Source of the DNA: an uncultured Alistipes sp.
GTDB lineage: Bacteria; Bacteroidota; Bacteroidia; Bacteroidales; Rikenellaceae
Direction of reading: 5' to 3'
DNA length: 64,000 nucleotides
NCBI GenBank assembly: GCA_937880705.1
Contig: CALGRZ010000068.1
Coordinates: forward strand, 73,374 to 137,373
The notes below the pieces were generated by a model, which saw nothing but the letters and a program-made list of their open reading frames with translations, was not told where the DNA came from and did no database searches. Position 1 is the first letter of the stretch. The number at the start of each line of letters is the position of its first letter. A program made the position numbers and the translations under genes. Shown here piece after piece: positions 10,661-19,053 of the stretch.

Positions 10661-12001
10661 ATGTTTGAAAATCTAACCGAGAAACTCGAACGATCGTTTA
10701 GGCTTCTTAAGGGCGAAGGCCGCATCACGGAGATTAACGTCGCCGAGACACTGAAGGAGATTCGCCGCGCACTTATCGATGCCGACGTCAACTACAAAGT
10801 TGCCAAGTCGTTCACCGATGATGTTAAGCAGAAGGCTCTGGGTCAGGATGTACTCAAGTCGGTAAAGCCCGGACAGATGATCACGAAGATTGTTCGTGAT
10901 GAGTTGGCACAGCTTATGGGTGGCACGGCCACCGACATCAAGCTCGAGGGCAACCCCGCCATTGTGCTTATTGCAGGTTTGCAGGGTTCGGGTAAAACAA
11001 CCTTTTCTGGTAAGCTCGCCTCGTTCATTAAGAGCAAGAAGGGCCGTCAGGTACTGCTTGTTGCCGGCGACGTATACCGCCCCGCAGCTATCGACCAGCT
11101 CAAGATTTTGGGTGAGCAGGTAGGCGTTGAGGTCTACACCGAGCCCGGCAACAACAACCCCGTCGAGATCGCCGAGAACGCCATCAAGTATGCTCGTCAG
11201 AAGTCGTACAACACCGTCATCATAGATACGGCAGGTCGTCTTGCCGTTGACGAGGCGATGATGCAGGAGATCACCGCTATCAAGGCCGCCACCAACCCCT
11301 CGGAGACACTCTTCGTAGTGGACTCGATGACGGGTCAGGATGCAGTAAACACCGCCAAGGAGTTCAACGACCGTCTCGATTTCGACGGCGTAGTGCTCAC
11401 CAAGCTCGATGGTGATACGCGAGGTGGTGCTGCCATATCTATCCGCTCGGTTGTCGACAAGCCTCTGAAGTTTATCTCTTCGGGCGAGAAGATGGATGCC
11501 CTTCAGGTCTTCCACCCCGAGCGTATGGCCGACCGTATCCTCGGCATGGGTGATGTTGTATCGCTCGTGGAGCGCGCACAGGAGCAGTTCGACGAGGAGC
11601 AGGCACGCAAGCTGAAGAAGAAGCTGATCAAGAACCAGTTTAACTTCAACGACTTCCGCGACCAGATCAACCAGATCAAGAAGATGGGTAACCTGAAGGA
11701 TATCGCCTCGATGATCCCCGGCATGGGCAAGATGCTCAAGAATGTGGACATTCCCGACGATGCCTTCAAGCAGACCGAGGCTATCATCGACTCTATGACC
11801 CCGGCCGAGCGAGAGAACCCCGAGATCATCAACGCTCGTCGCAGAGAGCGTATCGCCAAGGGTTCAGGTACGACAATGGCCGATGTCAACCGACTGCTCA
11901 AGCAGTTCGAGGATACCCGCAAGATGATGCGCACCGTGGCAGGCGGTGGCCTTCAGCAGCAGATGCAACGCATGCAGCGCGGAGGTATGCGCCGTAGATA
12001 G
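10661..12001 (+). CDS. ffh: Signal recognition particle protein Ffh
   Basis: GTPase that binds signal sequences and 4.5S RNA and targets ribosomes to FtsY and SecYEG. The 446-aa protein has the N domain, G domain motifs GLQGSGKTT (about residues 106-114), DTAGR and TKLDGDTRGG, and a Met-rich M domain ending in QQQMQRMQRGGMRRR. The start MFENLTEKLERSF is the usual one. Its RNA partner, ffs, is also in this window at 49786. It is followed by a strong terminator, so it appears to be a single-gene unit. Confidence 0.97.
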   Translation: MFENLTEKLERSFRLLKGEGRITEINVAETLKEIRRALIDADVNYKVAKSFTDDVKQKALGQDVLKSVKPGQMITKIVRDELAQLMGGTATDIKLEGNPAIVLIAGLQGSGKTTFSGKLASFIKSKKGRQVLLVAGDVYRPAAIDQLKILGEQVGVEVYTEPGNNNPVEIAENAIKYARQKSYNTVIIDTAGRLAVDEAMMQEITAIKAATNPSETLFVVDSMTGQDAVNTAKEFNDRLDFDGVVLTKLDGDTRGGAAISIRSVVDKPLKFISSGEKMDALQVFHPERMADRILGMGDVVSLVERAQEQFDEEQARKLKKKLIKNQFNFNDFRDQINQIKKMGNLKDIASMIPGMGKMLKNVDIPDDAFKQTEAIIDSMTPAERENPEIINARRRERIAKGSGTTMADVNRLLKQFEDTRKMMRTVAGGGLQQQMQRMQRGGMRRR

Positions 12002-12022
12002 CAGATGCGATACTATACAGAT

Positions 12023-12056
12023 AGAGCCCACTTTCACGGTGGGCTCTACTATTTTT
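12023..12056 (+). terminator. ffh terminator
   Basis: Perfect 9-bp stem (12023-12031 with 12039-12047), 7-nt loop, then ACTATTTTTCTT. It lies between convergent ffh and the DUF1295 gene. Confidence 0.85.
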
Positions 12057-12073
12057 CTTGGGAGGTGTGGGTA

Positions 12074-12877
12074 TCAACCCTTAAGCCATGTGTGGCGTGC
12101 CACGCTATAGATCGGCACAAAGGGGATGATGAGCGGAGTGCGTTTGATATAGGCCTGGAACTCGGGGTCGCTACCGTAGTTCTCCGCCTGACGCAGCTCC
12201 AGACGTCGCGCACCACTGAACATCACATAGACGATACCTATGTAGCCGAGCGAGGCGATGATCCACTGCCACGGTGTGCAGCATGCACCAAAGCAGATCA
12301 CAAAGCTACCCGTCCACATCAAGACCTCGCCAAAGTAGTTGGGGCAACGCACAATACGATATAGGCCCGTGTCGACAAATCGGTTTGCATTAACCCTCTT
12401 GGCCGCACTCTTCTGCTGGTCGGCAACCATCTCGATGGCAACACCCAATGCTGCAACCACAGCACCTATCCATGCCCATGTTGGGTTAACATCGGCTCCG
12501 AGCGACAGGTTGTAGAGGTAGAATGTCGCAGGACTTATCTGGCCTATATAGAGCAGTGCACACGATATCCAAATCATAAACATTGCAAAGAGAGGCTTAC
12601 GCTTGGTGTTATCGGGCTGATAGAGTATCTTCTTGTACGATGCCGACCTGCGCTCGCGTATCAGCAGATACATAGCCAGACGCACACCATAGATAAACAA
12701 CACGCCACAAAGTATGGCTATGGGCAGAGTGATGCTATCACGGAAGATCACAGCCGTTGCGAGCGACAGTGCCGAGATAGCAAAGCCGTAGCCGATACTG
12801 AAGAAGTAGATGAAGTAGAACCAGCCTACGGCCGATACGGCAAACGATATTGCCAAGAGTATCCACAAGTAAGTCAT
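12074..12877 (-). CDS. DUF1295 / steroid 5-alpha-reductase-like membrane protein
   Basis: A 267-aa integral membrane protein with about seven hydrophobic segments. The C-terminal region carries the family pattern FVDTGLYRIVRCPNYFGEVLMWTG, typical of DUF1295 and related NADPH-dependent reductases or isoprenylcysteine-methyltransferase-fold proteins. Substrate unknown. It starts 33 bp after the phosphotransferase gene stop on the same strand, with no terminator between, so the two are probably co-transcribed from the divergent promoter near 14140. A role in modifying a lipid carrier or surface lipid is conceivable but unproven. Confidence 0.8.
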   Translation of the reverse strand: MTYLWILLAISFAVSAVGWFYFIYFFSIGYGFAISALSLATAVIFRDSITLPIAILCGVLFIYGVRLAMYLLIRERRSASYKKILYQPDNTKRKPLFAMFMIWISCALLYIGQISPATFYLYNLSLGADVNPTWAWIGAVVAALGVAIEMVADQQKSAAKRVNANRFVDTGLYRIVRCPNYFGEVLMWTGSFVICFGACCTPWQWIIASLGYIGIVYVMFSGARRLELRQAENYGSDPEFQAYIKRTPLIIPFVPIYSVARHTWLKG

Positions 12878-12910
12878 AATATTGCTTTTTAGTTGTTAGT
12901 TGAGGTTATC

Positions 12911-14104
12911 CTACTCTATCATCTTCGAGCGCATCCACCCTGCCAACGCCTCCGCCGCGTGTCCATCCTCCACAAAGCCCACGCGCTCCTCAAAGAAGCT
13001 GTCAAGACGCTGCTCGTAGAGCTCATTGTCGAACTCCGCGACGATGCTCTCCAACTCCTGCATATTACGAGCCAACGGGAATGGCATCTCCGCGAAATCG
13101 AAGTAGTAGCCACGATCATACTGATCAACATCGGTCGCATAGAGCAGGCACGGGCGATGCAGCATGGCAAAGTCGAACATTGAGCTTGAATAGTCGGTTA
13201 TAAGCATATCGCTGATACACAGCAACTCCTGCATATCGTGATAGAGCGTCATATCTATTACGGCACTATGGGTACATAGCTCCGATGTGTCGACCTTATT
13301 GATAAGGTTGGGGTGTAGGCGCAGCAATACTGCAACACCACAGCCGAGGCTGCGCTCAAGCAGTGGCACTATACGCTGCCAGTCGATACGGTAGGGCTCG
13401 ATGCTCTGGTTGCGACGGAATGTCGGGGCATAGAGCACAATGCGACTGCCAGCATCAATGCCATACTGCCCGCATATACGCTCACGCAGCTGCGCGCGGT
13501 GGGCCGCATCAAAGAAGATGTCGTTGCGCGGAATACCTCGCTCGAGTATCTCGCCCGAGTACCAGAAGCTGTTGCGCAGCAACTCTGTCTGCATCCTGCA
13601 ACCCGAGATCATGAGGTCGGCGACCTTCGAGTCGCGTTTTGCCTTCTGTATGTAGCTGAAGCCAAGCATCTGCTCGGCATCGCGCTCTATTCTCTTCAGG
13701 GCAACACCTCCGTGCCAGAGCATCAGATACTTCTGCTCGGGACGTTTATGCCAATAGATATGCCACGGGTCGGTACGCGCATTGGTAACCAAAAACTCTG
13801 CGCTGTTGATCACCTTAAGATACTCCCATGTGCGAAACCTCACACAGCGTATTCGGCTATCAACCGAGGATGTATCCACACCTCTACGGAAGATCCATAT
13901 AATCTCCATATCGGGGTAGTTTTCAAGCAGATATTCACTCAAATAGCGCGGGTTACAGCTATACTGCTTGAAGTTGTAGGCCCAGCATACCACTCGGCCT
14001 CGTTGCACCGACGTGAAACACCGCACAACAGCCGAGGCGGCGTTTCCGAATGACTTGACGGCACGGTTCAGCAACCATGCTATGGCGGGGCCAATACTCT
14101 TCAT
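12911..14104 (-). CDS. CDP-glycerol glycerophosphotransferase-like protein (TagB/TagF family)
   Basis: Family members transfer polyol-phosphate units from CDP-polyols. Seen here: YLSEYLLENYPDMEIIW, the WHG motif (LMLWHGGVALKRI), RNSFWYSGEILERGIPRND, and the donor-site region DMLITDYSSSMFDFA near the C-terminus. The frame opens at 14185, but a -7 box on this strand (14142-14135) lies inside that extension. I therefore prefer MKSIGPAIAW at 14104 (397 aa); 14125 is possible. Gram-positive relatives make teichoic acids. In this Gram-negative setting, next to LicD and a TagD-like enzyme, decoration of capsule or LPS with phospho-polyols is the likely role. Confidence 0.85.
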   Translation of the reverse strand: MKSIGPAIAWLLNRAVKSFGNAASAVVRCFTSVQRGRVVCWAYNFKQYSCNPRYLSEYLLENYPDMEIIWIFRRGVDTSSVDSRIRCVRFRTWEYLKVINSAEFLVTNARTDPWHIYWHKRPEQKYLMLWHGGVALKRIERDAEQMLGFSYIQKAKRDSKVADLMISGCRMQTELLRNSFWYSGEILERGIPRNDIFFDAAHRAQLRERICGQYGIDAGSRIVLYAPTFRRNQSIEPYRIDWQRIVPLLERSLGCGVAVLLRLHPNLINKVDTSELCTHSAVIDMTLYHDMQELLCISDMLITDYSSSMFDFAMLHRPCLLYATDVDQYDRGYYFDFAEMPFPLARNMQELESIVAEFDNELYEQRLDSFFEERVGFVEDGHAAEALAGWMRSKMIE

Positions 14105-14134
14105 ACCATTAGTAGTTTTCACCATTATACTACA

Positions 14135-14182
14135 CAAAGATACAAAATCTTTCCATAGAATGGAAAAATTTTTATAAATTTG
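14135..14182. promoter_or_regulatory. Divergent promoter pair of the phospho-polyol locus
   Basis: Two -7 boxes face outward: TATCTTTG on the minus strand (14142-14135) for the phosphotransferase, and TAAATTTG on the plus strand (14175-14182) for licD. Their upstream elements must overlap in the 32 bp between them, so the two arms may be co-regulated. Confidence 0.6.
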
Positions 14183-14205
14183 CATAACTAACCAACACGT
14201 CTATT

Positions 14206-15048
14206 ATGTATAGCGAGATGACGTTTGATGCAAAGAGCCTGAAGCAACGCTACAACCCCGAAGGATCGGCACTGCGCCGCGACCAGCTGGCACTCCTCGA
14301 GATGCTCAAGTCGCTGGCCGAGATCTGCCGTGAGCACAATATACGTTGGTGGTTAAGCTCCGGCACGCTGCTTGGTGCTGCCCGCCACAAGGGCTTTATA
14401 CCGTGGGACGACGATATGGACATTGTGATGTTGCGCAGCGACTACCGTCGACTGGAGCGCATACTGCGCAAGAGCAACAACAAGGAGTTTGTGCTGCACT
14501 CGATGCGCAGTGATGTAGAGTACACCAACTGCTTTGGCAAATTCCGCAAGCGCGAGGGAGAGGTTAAGGGTAAGAGCCGTCGTTACGACTACTACAAGTG
14601 GCGCGGCATAGGCCTCGACATATTTACCATCGAGCGCACCAACTTTTTCGCAGCCAAGTGCGCAAGTACGATATATGGCAACCTGCAACACCTAACCTCG
14701 TACATCACCATAGGATGGTTGCGCCGTTGGCTCATACGCCTTATCGAGGCTCTGTGTCTGGGCATAATATTCCCTCTGCTGCGCCTTATAGGCCTCATCA
14801 ACCCGCGTGGCGAGTATCACTACTCGCTGGGTACCGGGTGGGCACGCCACACCTTCTTTATGGAGGATACCCTGCCTCTGACCACCGCAACATTTGAGGG
14901 TGAACAGATGCCCGTACCAAAGGATATGGATGCCTATCTTACAAGGGTATATGGTGACTGGCGCAAGCTGCCATCGGAAGAGGCTATTAGGGGATGTATT
15001 CACTGCCAAGAGTATCTTGACGAGATATTTCCAAACGAGAAACAATGA
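14206..15048 (+). CDS. LicD family phosphotransferase
   Basis: LicD/fukutin-related nucleotidyltransferase-fold protein; relatives attach phosphocholine or ribitol-phosphate from CDP donors to glycans. The signature WWLSSGTLLGAARHKGFIPW followed by DDDMDIVM lies at about residues 47-75; its acidic cluster binds metal. At 280 aa it is normal size. Met5 (14218) is an alternative start. A hydrophobic stretch near residues 180-200 may associate with the membrane. Its stop overlaps the next ATG by 4 bp (ATGA), so it is translationally coupled to the cytidylyltransferase fusion, which would supply its activated donor. Confidence 0.88.
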   Translation: MYSEMTFDAKSLKQRYNPEGSALRRDQLALLEMLKSLAEICREHNIRWWLSSGTLLGAARHKGFIPWDDDMDIVMLRSDYRRLERILRKSNNKEFVLHSMRSDVEYTNCFGKFRKREGEVKGKSRRYDYYKWRGIGLDIFTIERTNFFAAKCASTIYGNLQHLTSYITIGWLRRWLIRLIEALCLGIIFPLLRLIGLINPRGEYHYSLGTGWARHTFFMEDTLPLTTATFEGEQMPVPKDMDAYLTRVYGDWRKLPSEEAIRGCIHCQEYLDEIFPNEKQ

Positions 15049-16397
15049 AAAAAGTTATTACATACGGAACATACGATCTGCTACACCAGGGTCACATCAA
15101 CCTCCTGAAGCGTGCCAAGGCCTTGGGCGACTGGCTTATTGTGGGTATAACCAACGATAGCTTCGATCGTGAACGAGGCAAGCTCAACGTAAGGAACAAT
15201 GTCTTGGAGCGTGTCGAGGCGGTAAAGGCTACGGGCCTCGCCGACCAGATCATCATCGAGGACTACGTTGGCCAAAAGATAGATGACATCCAGCGTTACG
15301 ATGTCGACACGTTTGCCATCGGCTCGGACTGGGAGGGTAAGTTTGACTACCTGCGAGAGTTCTGCGAAGTGGTCTACCTGCCCCGCACCGAGGGTGTGTC
15401 GTCGACAATGCTGCGCGCCGAGAGCGAGGTGGTGGTAAACATCGGTGTTGTGGGCTGTGGCCGTATTGCACATCGCTTTGTTCCCGAGGCGGCACGAGTT
15501 GATGCCGCCCACATCACTGCCCTCTTCGACATTGACCACAACGCAGCCCAAGAGCTTGCACACAAGGAGGGTGTGGGCACCGTGTGCGAGAGTTTCGAGG
15601 AGTTGGTCGAGCTGTCGGATGCAGTATACATCGCCACGCCTCACCTATGCCACTATGAGCAGTCGCGCTATGCACTGGAGCATGGTCGCCACGTTCTATG
15701 CGAGACACCGCTGGTGCTCAACGCCGCACAGGCCGAGGAGCTCTACACGCTGGCCGAGAGCCGGGGTGTAGTGCTTTTGGAGGCCAACAAGACCGCCTAC
15801 TGCCCGGCATTCAACCACCTCATCACTTTGGTTAAGAGCGGACTTATTGGCGACGTCGTGGGCATCGACGCCTCGGAGTCGAAACTCTGGGATAGGAGCG
15901 ATCTGAAGCGAGAGCTCGACCCCAAGCAGGCGGGTGGATCGCTCTACGAGATGGGCTCATACCCGCTGCTGCCCATCGTCAAACTATTGGGCACGCAGCA
16001 GCGTGATGTCATGCTGTACAGCCGCCTAAATAGCGATGGCGTGGATATATACACTCGCGGCATGATGCTGTGTGAACGTGGCGTAGGCTCCTTCCAGCTC
16101 GGCCTTGGTGTAAAGACCGAGGGTAATCTGGTTATCTCGGGCACTCGCGGCTACGCCTATGTGCCATCGCCGTGGTGGAAAACCGACTACTTCGAACTAC
16201 GCTACGAAGATCAGAACCAGAATAAGAAGTACTTCTATAAGTGGGACGAGCCGGGCTTAAGATACGAAATTCAGGAGTTTGTATCGTGCATAGTCAATGG
16301 CCGCAGCCGCTCCGCGCGCCTCACACCCAAAGAGAGCATCGCCATGGCGCGTGTGATGGAGCAGTTCACCAACCGCAAAAACTTCTTTGAGCTATGA
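15045..16397 (+). CDS. Fused TagD-type cytidylyltransferase / Gfo-Idh-MocA oxidoreductase
   Basis: Two enzymes in one 450-aa chain. Residues 1-128 are a glycerol-3-phosphate cytidylyltransferase-like domain: YGTYDLLHQGH (the HxGH motif, His14-His17), FAIGSDW and the VSSTMLR signature. Residues 131-450 are a Gfo/Idh/MocA oxidoreductase with NAD(P) motif GVVGCGRIA (134-142) and GGSLYEMGSYPL. The linker is only a few residues. The normal EKP motif, whose Lys is catalytic in most members, reads ETP (VLCETPLVLN), so chemistry may differ. By position it should make a CDP-polyol for LicD and the TagF-like protein. It overlaps both neighbours by 4 bp. Confidence 0.88.
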   Translation: MKKVITYGTYDLLHQGHINLLKRAKALGDWLIVGITNDSFDRERGKLNVRNNVLERVEAVKATGLADQIIIEDYVGQKIDDIQRYDVDTFAIGSDWEGKFDYLREFCEVVYLPRTEGVSSTMLRAESEVVVNIGVVGCGRIAHRFVPEAARVDAAHITALFDIDHNAAQELAHKEGVGTVCESFEELVELSDAVYIATPHLCHYEQSRYALEHGRHVLCETPLVLNAAQAEELYTLAESRGVVLLEANKTAYCPAFNHLITLVKSGLIGDVVGIDASESKLWDRSDLKRELDPKQAGGSLYEMGSYPLLPIVKLLGTQQRDVMLYSRLNSDGVDIYTRGMMLCERGVGSFQLGLGVKTEGNLVISGTRGYAYVPSPWWKTDYFELRYEDQNQNKKYFYKWDEPGLRYEIQEFVSCIVNGRSRSARLTPKESIAMARVMEQFTNRKNFFEL

Positions 16398-17116
16398 AAA
16401 ATGCAATAGTAACGGGGGCTACCAAGGGTATCGGCTTGGCCATCGCCCGCATGCTCCTAAACAGAGGCTACCACGTCACCATCACCTACTCGCACGACGA
16501 GGCTTCGGCCGAAGCGTGCCGCGAGGAGCTGCTCAAAATTGCACCCCACTTCGAGATTGTCCGCGCCGACCAATCCGACAAGGAGGCAATGCGCGAGTTC
16601 AGCCTTAAGATGATTAGCGAGCGCGAAACCATAGATTGCATCGTCTGCAATACGGGCACCACGCTGCGCTGCTCACTCGACGAGATCACCGACGAGGCGT
16701 GGGAGCGCACCATGCAAGTCAACGTCAACAGCAGCCTATATCTGGTACGCGACCTCTTTCAGAAGATACCCGCCAACAGCCGCATAATCTTTATCGGCTC
16801 GCTGATGGGCATACACCCTCACGGCACGTCGCTGGCCTATGGTGTCAGCAAGGCTGCCGTACACGCCCTGGCACTAAACCTCGTTAAGTGTTTCGAGGCT
16901 ACGGGCACAACGGTAAATGCTATCGCCCCGGGCTTTGTCGAGACAGAGTGGCAGGCCTCAAAGCCACAGCACATACGCGATAATATCTACGCCAAGAGTG
17001 CCATTAAGCGTTTTGCCACTACCGATGAGGTTGCCGAGGCCGTGCGCTTCTGTATCGACAACGCCTTTGTCAACGGCTCCATCATAGAGGTCAGCGGAGG
17101 TTATAGTTTTAAATAG
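16394..17116 (+). CDS. SDR family oxidoreductase (FabG-like) of the phospho-polyol operon
   Basis: Classical short-chain dehydrogenase, 240 aa. The cofactor motif GATKGIG is at residues 8-14, followed by the NTG region (VCNTGTTL), active-site Ser in IGSLMG, YGVSK (Tyr-x-x-x-Lys) and C-terminal VSGGYSFK. It resembles 3-oxoacyl-ACP reductases in sequence. Its place in the operon, with ATGA overlap to the fusion gene and 8 bp to the GT2, suggests a sugar or polyol reductase supplying the phospho-polyol precursor. Substrate is inferred from context only. Confidence 0.87.
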   Translation: MKNAIVTGATKGIGLAIARMLLNRGYHVTITYSHDEASAEACREELLKIAPHFEIVRADQSDKEAMREFSLKMISERETIDCIVCNTGTTLRCSLDEITDEAWERTMQVNVNSSLYLVRDLFQKIPANSRIIFIGSLMGIHPHGTSLAYGVSKAAVHALALNLVKCFEATGTTVNAIAPGFVETEWQASKPQHIRDNIYAKSAIKRFATTDEVAEAVRFCIDNAFVNGSIIEVSGGYSFK

Positions 17117-17124
17117 TTAGAAGT

Positions 17125-18063
17125 ATGTGTCCAAGGCCATTGCTTGTTTCAGTCATCGCACCCATCTATGGTGTTGAGCGTTACATCGAGAAGTTTGCCG
17201 ACTCGGTGCTGTCGCAGTCATATCCTCACATAGAGTTTATCTTTGTCAACGACGGCACAAAGGATCGCTCGATAGAGATACTCAACGACCTTATCGAACG
17301 TAAATACAGCCACCTGAAGTCGTGCATCAATATTGTCAATAAGCCCAACGGCGGTCTTCCCGCTGCGCGTCGCACAGGTCTGGAGCACGCCACGGGCGAC
17401 TACATCTACCATGTTGACTCCGACGACTGGCTATCACCCGATGCCATCGAAAAGATTGTAGATACGATATATCGCACAGGCGCAGACATCGTATACTTCA
17501 ACTTCGTTAAGGAGTACCCCAACCGCCCAAAGAGTAAGCGCGAAAGGGTGTACACATCCGAGAACAAGGTGCAATACATACGCGACATGTACAACCATCG
17601 TGCATATGCCGCCGTCTGGAATAAGTGTGTGAACAGCATAATATACACCGACAACGACCTCTACACACCACCCTACGGCTATGCCGAAGATTGCTGCGTA
17701 ACCACACAGCTCGTGGGTTATGCCAAGCGCATAGCCTACCTTGACGAGGAGCTGTATCACTACCGCAAGGGCAACCCGGGTGCATTGACGGGTCAACAGC
17801 GCAAAAAGCGCAAGAGGGAGTATGCGTTGAACTTCCTCGGTCTGTATGAGAGGTATATGAACGTGGAGGCGAAGGAGAACCCCGTAGCATGCATCTTTGA
17901 CGACATAGCAATTCAGGCGGGATGGTACTCGATGATCTATGGCTTCGGCCTATTCAAAGAGTACAAGTGGCTGAAGGGGGCTATACGCAAGGCAAAGATA
18001 CACACCGACTCGGATCTGTTCATCCTCGCACAGCTACTCGTTAAACTCCGAGCATGGCTATAA
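17125..18063 (+). CDS. Glycosyltransferase family 2
   Basis: GT-A fold glycosyltransferase, 312 aa, cytoplasmic. Residues 8-20 (VSVIAPIYGVERY) begin the nucleotide-sugar-binding domain, and HVDSDDWLSPDA supplies the metal-binding acidic motif. PNGGLPAARRTGLEHATGDY is the usual GT2 connecting motif. Last gene of the plus-strand operon from licD, ending at a bidirectional hairpin. It probably builds the repeat or acceptor glycan that the phosphotransferases decorate. The sugar is unknown. Confidence 0.88.
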   Translation: MCPRPLLVSVIAPIYGVERYIEKFADSVLSQSYPHIEFIFVNDGTKDRSIEILNDLIERKYSHLKSCINIVNKPNGGLPAARRTGLEHATGDYIYHVDSDDWLSPDAIEKIVDTIYRTGADIVYFNFVKEYPNRPKSKRERVYTSENKVQYIRDMYNHRAYAAVWNKCVNSIIYTDNDLYTPPYGYAEDCCVTTQLVGYAKRIAYLDEELYHYRKGNPGALTGQQRKKRKREYALNFLGLYERYMNVEAKENPVACIFDDIAIQAGWYSMIYGFGLFKEYKWLKGAIRKAKIHTDSDLFILAQLLVKLRAWL

Positions 18064-18064
18064 T

Positions 18065-18107
18065 GATATTGGGCTGTCCAACAAAGATGTTGTGACAGCC
18101 CAATATC
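18065..18107. terminator. Bidirectional terminator between convergent GT2 and Stealth genes
   Basis: A perfect 14-bp stem (18065-18078 with 18094-18107) is extended by five more pairs with one bulged T and closes on a 4-nt loop. The flanking U-tracts are weak. Placed between two convergent stop codons. Confidence 0.75.
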
Positions 18108-18127
18108 TTAAAGTTGTATAACATGTT

Positions 18128-19006
18128 CTACTTTTCGTATTTCGACCTATTGGGTAGCTTGCGCTCGAAGGCATCAATTAAGGCCTGACGTAACTCCGTG
18201 TAACGCTCCTCACTGAGCTGCACATCATTGACACAGGTCAGCTTATGTGTCGGGCTCTCGATAAATTGGCGGAGCTTCTTGGCCGACACCACACCCACCG
18301 AGAAGTGTTTCTTGGAGAGTCGCTCGTTGATGATCTTACCCTTAAGATACATATAGTCGAGGTAGAGATACTGGTTGAGGTTCTTTGCCGAGCGCGTGGT
18401 GGTCATCGACTGCAATATTCGATGCTTCATCGCAGTGTACACCGCCCGAACCTCGCTCTTAAGCATCGGCGTGCAGACATGCTGCGGTCGCAGGAAGAGG
18501 CGCGACGGCTTAATGCAGAGAGCCTCACGAGCCACACTGTCCGAGTTACGACATATCTGCTTGAACATATCGAAAGCGAAGAGGTGGTGGCTCATACCCA
18601 GAACACCGCGACCGTCACGGAAGAAGTCGGTTGGCTGGCACGGCTTAAGCGGGAAGATATCGTCGTTGAAGTAGAGATACTCCTCATCCAAATCTGCGAT
18701 ATTATGAAGGTGCATCTCTATGGGGTTGCAGTTAAACGTGGGCAGGAGGTCGGCAGGGATAATATCCTTGTGCAGAACAACATCCACCTCATCACAATTA
18801 AGCCACTCGGGGACCTGACTCGGCTGTGACACCACAAGGTGCACCTTGCGAATGAATGGCATATTCCGAGCAATACCGCGGAAGAGGTACTTCAGCGTAC
18901 CCCAGTCCCTAAATCGCTTCTCCACGATAGGCGTATTGGTATGCTTGGCATACTCCTGCTGCCACTCCGGGTCAAGACCATTGACGTATGTGATAACTAT
19001 ATCCAT
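18128..19006 (-). CDS. Stealth family phosphotransferase (capsule-type)
   Basis: Stealth proteins transfer hexose-1-phosphate units in exopolysaccharide synthesis. CR1 is at the very N-terminus (MDIVITYVNGLDPEW). The CR2-type block follows (RDWGTLKYLFRGIARNMPFIRKVHLVVS), with LDEEYLYFNDDIFPLKP containing the acidic motif. C-terminal residues 190-290 correspond to CR3/CR4. Length (292 aa) is short but contains all main blocks. It has its own TAttTTTG box at 19029-19022, 15 nt before the ATG. It extends the phospho-glycan theme of the convergent operon. Confidence 0.87.
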   Translation of the reverse strand: MDIVITYVNGLDPEWQQEYAKHTNTPIVEKRFRDWGTLKYLFRGIARNMPFIRKVHLVVSQPSQVPEWLNCDEVDVVLHKDIIPADLLPTFNCNPIEMHLHNIADLDEEYLYFNDDIFPLKPCQPTDFFRDGRGVLGMSHHLFAFDMFKQICRNSDSVAREALCIKPSRLFLRPQHVCTPMLKSEVRAVYTAMKHRILQSMTTTRSAKNLNQYLYLDYMYLKGKIINERLSKKHFSVGVVSAKKLRQFIESPTHKLTCVNDVQLSEERYTELRQALIDAFERKLPNRSKYEK

Positions 19007-19053
19007 AGCTTAAACTTTTCGCAAAAATAGCACTAATAATCTATTAACGCACA

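Noticed and set aside
12911..14104. True teichoic-acid biosynthesis
   Set aside because: All other signs are Gram-negative (lipoproteins, TonB receptors, TolC, lipid A acyltransferases); only the transferase chemistry is shared.
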